Source of the DNA: Ichthyophonus hoferi
Lineage: Eukaryota; Opisthokonta; Ichthyosporea; Ichthyophonida; Ichthyophonidae
Assembly: GCA_002751075.1 (NCBI GenBank)
Contig: NAOQ01000678.1
Location: 4,574-15,137, forward strand
Direction: 5' to 3'
Length of the DNA: 10,564 bases
Shown piece after piece: positions 1-6,016 of this stretch. The notes under the pieces were generated by a model, which was not told the origin of the DNA, did no database searches, and saw only the letters and a list, made by a program, of their open reading frames with translations. The position numbers and the translations under genes were made by a program. The stretch's first letter is position 1; each line of letters begins with the position of its first letter.

Positions 1-196
1 CTATTACTATTATTATTATTATTATTATTACTACTAAACCATTACTACAGTTAATAACAGTAGTATAATCATCACTACTGTTGGTATTAACATTCTCCTT
101 TTATGATCCTATTATTACTAGGGCTATCATGATAACAACATCTATCTCCTATAAATAAATGAGAGAGAAAACACACTCACATACACGTATACATAC
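1..196. other. Left-edge intronic DNA with ATT repeat
   Basis: Positions 1-34 are an (ATT)n tract with occasional C. The remainder is AT-rich and should be the DIS3 intron after the candidate microexon. I see no stretch that clearly matches the expected next part of DIS3 (the EA-x-V strand and beyond), so the following exon probably lies outside the window. Confidence 0.5.
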
Positions 197-3100
197 CTTC
201 CCCTCGCTATCATTGACCTACAAACACTGTAAATAAATGCATATAGTTTTTCTTATAATTACTCAACTATTTATACACATTTATTTACTTTCCTATATAT
301 ATACATATGTGTTTATATAATCGTGTATCCCTTTTAATAAAATTATACCAATGAAATACTCACGTTAAAAGTACCCTGATGATACTTCCCAGCCTTGATA
401 CCAGCCATCATTTTTGATTGGGCTACATACTCAGGGTAATTAATGCTGTAAAAAGAATAATTGAATAATTAGTGGGTACAAGGAAATGATAATTAATTAA
501 TTAACTTTAGTTTGCGGATTTGAAAGAATGGAGGTATAACGTAATATGAATGGATAAAATACAAAACATTAAATAAAGACATTTAGTGGTGGCTATTAAT
601 AGAAGGACTGGTGATTCACTTAATGACGTCATATATGAAAACACTATACATCCCTATATATAGGTATATAACCGTATAAACATATGTGGAACTCCAACTA
701 CATAAATGATATATAATATAATACAATGCAATAAACTACAATACAACACAAATACAATACAACACAACATACAACCACGTAATAATGACGTGTACACCCA
801 TATACGTACTTCTCTGTGGCTTCTACCTCTTGGCCCCCTAGACTTACTAGGTCCAGTAAGGCCGGTTGATCTTTAACACCCTGTACATACTCCTCTACTA
901 TTGGGTGTAATCAAGAATTCATTAGTGTCCTGGCCAAACTCCTCCATTATTGGGTGTAAATTAGGGATTAATTAGGAACTAATTAGTGCTTAATAGGATT
1001 GGTTTATAATGCCTTAGACATATACATATACTATTATATTACCAATACTATCCTACTATCACACTATTATACTATCCTACTATCATACTACTATACTATC
1101 CTACTATCAACCAACCTACATGTAAATGAAGGTATTTTCTCCTCGCGTGCCTTGCGCAAACACTCGGCATCATTGGTCAAGAGGATGACCTGATATCCCA
1201 CCAATGAGTCTCTTGTATTTGTACACATCGCCATGGATAGGTTTCAATAGTATTTTAAAGTTAATAATATTATTAATGTTGTTATTATATTTAATGACTA
1301 TCATTATTACCATTAGTAGCTCTAGATAGGTATATATACACATACATACGTATAAACAACAATGCTTACTTTAATATTTGTCCCCTCCAGATGACGATTA
1401 TACCAGGATGCCGCCACTCTGATCGCTAAAGGACACATAATTGGTTAGCTATATAGCTATTAGGATTATTAAGGTTACTGTATTGTATTATATTATATTG
1501 CATTCTAATATATTATAATATACTGCACTACATTATACTACATAGTATTATATTTCATCATATTATATTATATTGCATTCTATTATATTATAATATACTG
1601 CACTACATTATACTACATAGTATTATATTTCATCATATTATACTATATTGCATTGTACTATATTATACCGTAGCCACGTGCTCACCTCTATCATTGTAGT
1701 CATTGGACGATTCATCCGGAATGCGCTCAATATAGGTTTCCCTAACAACACGTGTCTGATTAGATAACACACCCACACCGTGCAGGATAGAGATAGTATG
1801 ATATAGTATGATACGTAGAGTATAACATCAATCCATGTTAATTTTAAAAATTGAAAGGGATAGATAGGAGACCCAATTGTAAGTCAAGGATATATGAATT
1901 AACCAATGGCAAACCTAGGTTTTATAAAGTATTATTGAATAGTAACAATATATTGAGCGAACCAATCGCCATCACATCATGGATTTGCATCAAGTTTCCG
2001 CCACTGAAATCCTTGTTGCAATACAACAAGTGGCTATATATCACACATACACACCTATCACCCTAGTTAATTCACTGAAATGATTGATGTATATAACGCA
2101 AACGTGAGTCCACATAAAAATAATCCCCATGAAAATAATATAATAATATCATAATATAATAATATAATAATATAATAGTATAATAATATAATAATATCAT
2201 AATATAATAATATAATAATATAATAATATAATAATATAATAATATCATAATATAATAATATAATAATATAATAGTATAATAATATAATAATATCATAATA
2301 TAATAATATAATAATATAATAATATAATAATATAATAGTATAATAATATAATAATATAATAGTCACTCTATTCTATAACCACCTCCCTTTCACGCCAGTA
2401 TATTATATCTCATTAACAGTTGAGCCAATCTATAGTGTGATTGGATTGTAACTAGATCTACTCCTTACCTATGATGTTCATTAGTAAATGCATAGAAGTG
2501 TTTCTCGTTATCACTAATAACCTTCCGTATTCTATTGTAAGTAGCATTGTTTCTGTTTTTCACCTCTCCAAGCACTGTCTGGCATATGATTATATTCTTC
2601 ATTGCCTCTTGCTCTAACATATCGATCTGTACAATGGTATAGTATATAGTATAGTAAGAGAAATGAGTTAGTATAGTAGTGTGAGTGTGGAAATATATGT
2701 ATTTATATGTATATGTACAGGTATATGCATAGGTATATATATATATGTATGTGTAGTTATATTTAACCCTTCCTCCCTCCCGCTCTACACACATGCAGCC
2801 TACCTGGTGCAATACAACATTAGTGTCTGGCAACAAGTAATGACTTTCAGGGACCGTAGTTGAGATGGATACAAGATTATCTTCCAAGAATTTGTCTGTA
2901 AAATGTCTTATTGGTTAATAGAGTTCAAAGCTGTATTTAAAAGCAACTATATGTTATTATTATTGTACTTTCAAGAATCCCTCTGTGATATGTCATTGGT
3001 TGATTAATTTTAAAGTTATATAGAAGAGTCAAAAGATAGATACTCATATACATTATATACTATTCTGATTATTATTAATATTACTACTATTATTATTATT

Positions 3101-3904
3101 ACTATTACTATTACTATTATACTTCTTATTGTAACTATACATTCTGATGATCATTGCGTCATACCTGCGTCATCCTCATAGTCACAGGTCTTACAGGCCA
3201 TGGATCCACACATGACGTCATCACGGAGATAATGTTCACGGACTACCTTGACAATACCCCCCTATAATATGTATAGTATAAGTATATGGGATTATAATGT
3301 AATGTAATGTAATGTATTGTAAGGTGCTATATTATATTATATTATATAACTTACATTACATCATATAGTATATGCTATCTCTCCCTCCGTATTTCTCTCC
3401 TTTAATATCCGTCTACTCCACATACAAACATATAACCATTTTCATACGCACTGTTCCCTCTCTGTTTATATCCAACATGTCTATCATAGCTATATACATT
3501 TATATATATACTTGCACAACTGTGCAGGCGTATCTATGTAAGTACCCACAACAACCTACAAAGGTAAACACCTACCTACATACCTACCTACCTAAATCAT
3601 ACATAAATACATACATAATACATACATAATACATACGTACATACATATATAAACAAACATGCAAACATGCATACACACAGACATACATACATATATAAAC
3701 AAACATGCAAACATGCAAACATGCATACACACAAACATACTTACATACATACATACAAACATGCATACACACCACATACATACACATATACATATATACA
3801 TATACACATGCTACCATACCCACCTATATCTCCCTCCTTCCCTCCGTACATAAATACAAACATACCTTACGAGTCTTCTTGGCAAATGACCTAGATCGCA
3901 ACAT
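1..3904 (-). CDS. DIS3: DIS3 (Rrp44) exosome ribonuclease, 5' part of spliced gene, runs off left edge
   Basis: DIS3 is the catalytic subunit of the RNA exosome, with a PIN endonuclease and an RNB 3'-5' exonuclease that degrade and process nuclear and cytoplasmic RNA. Nine exons (3866-3904, 3165-3261, 2804-2895, 2469-2626, 1686-1741, 1370-1425, 1120-1189, 810-897, 364-445) join in frame with GT/AG ends to give 246 residues. Visible are a CX4CX2C motif (C31, C36, C39), seen in human DIS3 as CGAPGCAAC, then the PIN domain. The motifs HYLLPDTNV, LGEVKNRN, NDYNDRAIRVAA and ILLTND carry the four acidic metal ligands D69, E97, D146 and D173; human has D69, E97, D146 and D177. The PIN site therefore looks active, unlike the degenerate PIN of DIS3L. 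The last certain exon enters the first cold-shock domain. The RNB and S1 domains are outside the window. Identity is from recalled human sequence; I am very sure of it. Confidence 0.96.
197..217 (-). CDS. DIS3: Candidate DIS3 microexon 10
   Basis: This 21-base stretch, VNDSEGK, lies between GTTTGTAG (acceptor) and AAG|GTATGT (a consensus donor). It has phase 0 at both ends, as exon 9 requires. The joined reading QGTFN-VNDSEGK fits the place where family members have a short variable strand before EA-x-V (human DIS3 GTFRASRENYLEA; DIS3L has an NVNK-like version). An earlier acceptor AG at 226-227 would put a stop in frame. The call is inferred from frame and position; the exon is too short to prove homology. 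Confidence 0.5.
364..445 (-). CDS. DIS3: DIS3 coding exon 9 (entry to first cold-shock domain)
   Basis: The exon completes codon 219 and encodes residues 220 to 246. It includes YPEYVAQSKMMAGIKAGKYH and then QGTFN, matching the human stretch ending GIKSGTYLQGTF at the start of cold-shock domain 1. The acceptor is TTTTTACAG|CATTAA and the donor TTTAAC|GTGAGT (phase 0), both strong. Confidence 0.95.
810..897 (-). CDS. DIS3: DIS3 coding exon 8 (end of PIN domain)
   Basis: The exon encodes residues 190 (part) to 218 and two bases of Asn219. It reads EEYVQGVKDQPALLDLVSL; human has EEYVKSLTANPELIDRLACL. The acceptor is CCCAATAG|TAGAGG. The donor is GAGAA|GTACGT, chosen because only phase 2 keeps exon 9 open. 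Codon 190 becomes TTA (Leu), where human has Cys. The TAGTAG acceptor is discussed in the findings. Confidence 0.9.
889..975 (-). repeat. Duplicated exon 8 acceptor junction
   Basis: The 22 bases at 889-910, which span the exon 8 splice acceptor, recur at 938-959 with two mismatches; weaker similarity continues for about 15 bases. One mismatch turns the acceptor AG into AA in the intronic copy. Confidence 0.75.
1035..1110. repeat. 24-bp tandem repeat (DIS3 intron 7)
   Basis: ACTATCCTACTATC recurs at 1047, 1071 and 1095, giving three copies of a 24-base unit within the intron between exons 7 and 8. It ends 10 bases from the exon 7 donor. Confidence 0.9.
1120..1189 (-). CDS. DIS3: DIS3 coding exon 7 (PIN domain, fourth catalytic Asp)
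   Basis: The exon encodes residues 167 to 189 plus one base. It reads VILLTNDAECLRKAREEK and then IPSFT; human has VIFITNDRRNKEKAIEEGIPAFT. D173 fills the last PIN metal-ligand position. The acceptor is ATATCAG|GTCATC, with a poor pyrimidine tract. The frame stays open for 12 or more codons upstream of it, so the exon might start earlier. The donor is ACAT|GTAGGT (phase 1). Confidence 0.9.
1370..1425 (-). CDS. DIS3: DIS3 coding exon 6 (PIN domain helix)
   Basis: The exon completes Ala148 and encodes residues 149 to 166, IRVAASWYNRHLEGTNIK, matching human IRVAAKWYNEHLKKM. The acceptor is TCCTTTAG|CGATC and the donor ATTAAA|GTAAGC (phase 0). The frame joins exon 5 without error to give the DRAIRVAA motif. 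Confidence 0.95.
1481..1665. repeat. 75-bp tandem duplication (DIS3 intron 5)
   Basis: The segment around TATTGCATTCTAATATATTA is repeated with a 75-base step: the CATTC/CATTG anchors are at 1501, 1576 and 1651. The first two copies are almost identical and the third is partial. It fills most of the 260-base intron between exons 5 and 6. Confidence 0.9.
1686..1741 (-). CDS. DIS3: DIS3 coding exon 5 (PIN domain, third catalytic Asp)
   Basis: The exon encodes residues 129 (part) to 147 and one base of Ala148. It starts RETYIE (human RETYVE) and ends NDYNDR, which contains the metal-binding D146. The acceptor is TTGTTAG|GGAAA and the donor AGAG|GTGAGC (phase 1). The intermediate residues IPDESS replace the variable loop of the human protein at the same length. 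Confidence 0.95.
2131..2362. repeat. TAATATAA octamer array with 48-bp higher-order period (DIS3 intron 4)
   Basis: The array is built from an 8-base unit TAATATAA. A single C marks every sixth unit, at 2150, 2198, 2246 and 2294, exactly 48 bases apart; G variants occur at 2178, 2274, 2338 and 2362. The array makes the long minus-strand ORFs rich in Tyr, Ile and Leu at this place, which are artefacts. It lies between DIS3 exons 4 and 5. Confidence 0.92.
2469..2626 (-). CDS. DIS3: DIS3 coding exon 4 (PIN domain core)
   Basis: The largest exon seen here encodes residues 77 to 128 plus two bases of codon 129. It includes TVLGEVKNRN, with catalytic E97, and EKHFYAFTNEHH, nearly identical to human EKHFYTFTNEHH. 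The acceptor is ATTGTACAG|ATCGAT and the donor CATAG|GTAAGG (phase 2), a strong consensus. The stretch from 2627 to 2803, open in the same frame as this exon, is intron and not protein. Confidence 0.97.
2804..2895 (-). CDS. DIS3: DIS3 coding exon 3 (PIN domain, first catalytic Asp)
   Basis: The exon completes codon 46 (Asp) and encodes residues 47 to 76, ending in HYLLPDTNVVLHQ. D69 is the first PIN metal ligand and has the human residue number. The acceptor is ATTTTACAG|ACAAA and the donor CACCAG|GTAGGC (phase 0). The junction at its 5' end is duplicated 87 bases away in intron 2. The linker before the PIN core is about the human length but differs in sequence. Confidence 0.95.
2885..3030 (-). 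repeat. Duplicated exon 3 acceptor junction
   Basis: The sequence from 2885 to about 2945, spanning the exon 3 acceptor, recurs from 2972 to about 3030 with an offset of 87 bases and roughly 70 percent identity. Shared blocks are CAAGAAT, TCTGT, ATGTC and ATTGGTT. The copy in intron 2 keeps an AG at the acceptor position (minus strand ATATCACAG). Confidence 0.7.
3060..3120. repeat. ATT/ACT trinucleotide tract (DIS3 intron 2)
   Basis: The sequence is mostly ATT with interspersed ACT, in the intron between exons 2 and 3. Confidence 0.85.
3165..3261 (-). CDS. DIS3: DIS3 coding exon 2 (CR3 cysteine motif)
   Basis: The exon encodes residues 14 to 45 and the first base of codon 46. It opens with GGIVKVVREHYLRDD, very close to the human GGVMKIVREHYLRDD. 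It then carries C31-x4-C36-x2-C39, the conserved cysteine motif of the DIS3 N-terminus that is implicated in exosome binding. The acceptor is TTATAG|GGGGG and the donor GCAG|GTATGA (phase 1). Confidence 0.95.
3297..3348. repeat. ATGTA and TATAT pentamer tracts (DIS3 intron 1)
   Basis: Four or five units of ATGTA are followed, after a short gap, by ATTAT pentamers, close to the exon 2 acceptor. Confidence 0.8.
3565..3815. repeat. ACAT/CATG tetranucleotide repeats with 46-bp duplication (DIS3 intron 1)
   Basis: This is a composite of (ACAT)n, (ACCT)n and AAACATGC units. A 46-base block starting ATATATAAACAAACATGC at 3645 recurs at 3691 with one extra AAACATGC. The block gives the Tyr/Met/Cys-rich minus-strand and His/Thr-rich plus-strand ORFs here, which are not genes. 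Confidence 0.9.
3866..3904 (-). CDS. DIS3: DIS3 coding exon 1 (start codon)
   Basis: This exon encodes MLRSRSFAKKTRK, which matches the human start MLKSKTFLKKTR. The ATG lies at 3904-3902 with a purine at -3 (AACC before ATG), a good start context. The donor is AAG|GTATG, phase 0. The basic N-terminus is typical of the family. Intron 1, of 604 bases, follows and is full of ACAT-type repeats. Confidence 0.93.
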
Positions 3905-4080
3905 GGTTGCAAATATATGAACTACCGTATATAATAACTATAACTAATATTCATGTAATACAATAAAATACCTACGTATGTATGTATATATACTATATAC
4001 TATGTATTATATAGTATATAATATATAATATAATACGTAATGTATATATATAAGCTTATTGAATATAATGTTATTGCGGC
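3905..4080. promoter_or_regulatory. Region just upstream of DIS3, AT-rich with palindromic TA repeats
   Basis: This stretch should contain the DIS3 5' UTR and possibly its core promoter. It is dominated by TATATAC/GTATATA-type sequence near 3970-4055 that can fold on itself. No CCAAT or initiator element stands out close to the DIS3 start. The assignment as promoter rests on position only. Confidence 0.35.
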
Positions 4081-4124
4081 TCACCGCCTGTAGGCACGTG
4101 CATGTTGTGATCTATTTTAGATTA

Positions 4125-4320
4125 GCTATCGATCTGTGCGATTAGTTATGATAGGTGCGCCTATCAATTGGTGCGATTATCTATAAATCAATGCAATTAG
4201 TCACTGATCGGTGCGATTTGTAGATCGGTGCGATTGGTTATTGATCGTTGTGATTGATCATAAATAGTTGCGATTATATATTGAATAGTGCGATCAGTTA
4301 TCAATCAGTGTGATTAGTTT
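4125..4320. repeat. Degenerate tandem array with 20-bp period, core GTGCGATT
   Basis: About ten diverged copies of a unit close to GTGCGATTAGTTATTGATCG are seen. The core (GTGCG, ATGCA, GTTGTG, GTGTG variants) begins near 4136, 4155, 4171, 4191, 4211, 4228, 4248, 4268, 4288 and 4308, so most steps are exactly 20 bases. CpG-containing cores are kept in most copies although the flanks are very AT-rich. The array lies about 220-420 bases upstream of the DIS3 start. Its function is unknown. Confidence 0.85.
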
Positions 4321-4600
4321 CAATAATCATCGATGAACAATTATAATCATTAATAGTTATTTAATTATGCATTAATTAATCACATATTATTCTAAAGAAA
4401 ATTATCTAGCTTGTTTTGAAAAATAAAACAGTTGCAAGATAAGAAAATACAAGTATAAACGCATATTCCCTCTAAATTATAGTTGGACTACATTTTATTA
4501 TATATTAGTATCTTTCTCCAAAGCACAGTAAATATTTACTATTATAAAGGTACTATATAACACAATAAGTAATAAGTAAAATTTCCAGGTTATGTCCACA
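4321..4600. other. AT-rich intergenic DNA, nothing recognised
   Basis: I find no exon, structured RNA or strong repeat between the 20-bp array and the GC-richer patch that follows. The sequence is simple AT-rich spacer with short TTAATTAA-like runs. Confidence 0.6.
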
Positions 4601-4603
4601 TTA

Positions 4604-4760
4604 TAGATGCGCCAATAGGATCTTAGAAACGATAAAAATACCGGGTACTCGGTCATTATCTTAAGCCACTACTCTGACAATGATGCATGTCAGATGGCGG
4701 ACTATAGTGGAAAGAAAGCTAGAAACCTCGTCTCAAACACCAGTTAGCCTATATATCCAA
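4604..4760 (+). promoter_or_regulatory. Promoter-like patch: CCAAT box and ATGGCGG motif
   Basis: This patch is visibly richer in G and C than its surroundings. It contains GCGCCAATAGG (CCAAT at 4612-4616) and, 80 bases on, CAGATGGCGGAC (4691-4702). The latter resembles the YY1 core AAnATGGCGGC found near start sites of many housekeeping and respiratory-chain genes. A stem CTGACA...TGTCAG lies just before it (4674-4693). The ATG opens a 17-codon ORF (MADYSGKKARNLVSNTS) ending at 4747, which may be an upstream ORF or chance. The likely target is UQCRQ on the plus strand, through a noncoding first exon, but this is inference. Confidence 0.35.
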
Positions 4761-5470
4761 TTTACCCTATTTACCCCATTTTCCACACAGTGATAAATGT
4801 ATACTATTCCAAATACATATGATGCGGTGAGAGTGAATTCGAATCAATTGTATGTCTAATATAATATTAGCTTAAGCCTGAACTACCGTTTATCAATTAC
4901 AAAGCGAATTATAGTTATCATATTTTTTTCTATTTTCTGTAAATCATTTATGTAAATATATAATGGATAATATCTTGTTAACTTTATAGAACACAATATT
5001 ATATTAAAAAATCCTTGAGTTTGGCGTCATTCTATATTTTAAATAAACGTCAATCAAATCATATGTATGAGATATTAGATCTAGGCAAATAAATGCACTT
5101 TTGCTATTCAGCTGTAATACATACAGGACCGGTTCTTCTGGGTTTTCATATATATGAAATGGTATATATTATTATTATATATATATATATATATATATAT
5201 TGTATTTATAACATCAAGATACAATATACTTATTGTATAAGACGATGCCAAAGATATTTTTTGATCGGACTGTCAGGGTCTGAACTTTTGCATCTCCCAC
5301 AACATTCCACAATAAAATAAATACCTTGCGGCCATTGGCTATTTAAACCTATATAGAGGGGAGATAAAGACCTACGGCATTAGAAATTATATAGTTATCT
5401 TACAATTTTAATGAAATAGATTATATTTAATAATTTTAATGTGATTTGGATATTATATATCATATTTCCA
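4761..5470. other. AT-rich intergenic DNA with (AT)n tract
   Basis: An (AT)n run lies at about 5177-5201. Near 5334-5347 a reversed CCAAT box (ATTGG) is followed almost at once by TATTTAAA; the spacing is too tight for a normal promoter pair. Possible splice-flanked pieces near 5133-5162 are too short to support. No gene is recognised. Confidence 0.55.
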
Positions 5471-5890
5471 TCAAGAATTTAAGTCAAATCTTCATGTTAA
5501 TTAAAAAAATCGAGACAATTCACATGAATGAATTAAACTCCTACGATCGACTTCTTTCATATTGTCAAACCAAACAACAAATTGAAAATTTATTGTTATT
5601 AACTTCCTATATTATAACTTTGACGATATATATTTTATACCATTGCATTTTTTATTTAGCATATTATATATACTATTTCTGTTAAGCAACTTAAGACTTA
5701 AATTTTTATGTAAATTATAAAAAAAAAACAAGACAATTCACACGAACTAAATTCCCGGGTCAAAATGCGGCACAATGAAACAGCATGGCCTTTCTTTTAG
5801 GTCGGCGATGGATTTTATCCTATGATGTCAAACAAAACATCAAATTGAAAAACAATTATTATTAACTTTCTATAATATTATTTTTGTTTT
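5471..5890. repeat. Old tandem duplication upstream of UQCRQ
   Basis: Copy A (about 5471-5640) and copy B (about 5685-5890) share the anchors AAGACAATTCACA/GAGACAATTCACA, GTCAAACNAAACANCAAATT and TTATTAACTTNCTAT in the same order. The offset is 218 bases at the first anchor and 263 at the second, so copy B carries an extra piece of about 45 bases, roughly 5756-5805, that is richer in G and C. The 79-codon frame over copy A is not kept in copy B, so it is unlikely to be coding. Confidence 0.75.
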
Positions 5891-5908
5891 GTGTCAACTA
5901 AAAACAAG

Positions 5909-6016
5909 ATGGGGGGTGAGGGTATGGTATTTGGGAAAATGGCTAGAATGAAAGGTGTTCTCACCTACGAACTTTCCCCATTTGAGCTACGTGCAGCTCC
6001 TGGCATGTTTTCTAAA
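5909..6016 (+). CDS. UQCRQ: UQCRQ coding exon 1
   Basis: The exon encodes residues 1-36, from MGGEGMVFGK through the conserved LTYELSPFELRA to MFSK. The first ATG has A at -3 and G at +4 and was preferred; a second in-frame ATG at 5924 would still keep the conserved part. The donor is TCTAAA|GTACGC. Reading through it gives only 12 more codons before a stop. Confidence 0.93.

Noticed and set aside
119-148. Possible DIS3 exon 11 reading EIDVVIMIAL
   Set aside because: It has a decent acceptor (TTTATTTATAG) and the right phase, but the donor CTA|GTAATA is weak and the residues do not convincingly match the expected cold-shock strand.
2067-2366. Minus-strand ORFs rich in Ile, Leu and Tyr
   Set aside because: They are translations of the octamer array in DIS3 intron 4, open in more than one frame because the unit has no stops there.
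3584-3894. Cys/Met/Tyr-rich minus-strand and His/Thr-rich plus-strand ORFs
   Set aside because: They come from the ACAT-type microsatellite in DIS3 intron 1.
5323-5346. Minus-strand start exon (ATGGCCGCAAG before GTATTT) near 5334
   Set aside because: It has an attractive start and donor context, but no following exon with a recognisable product was found.
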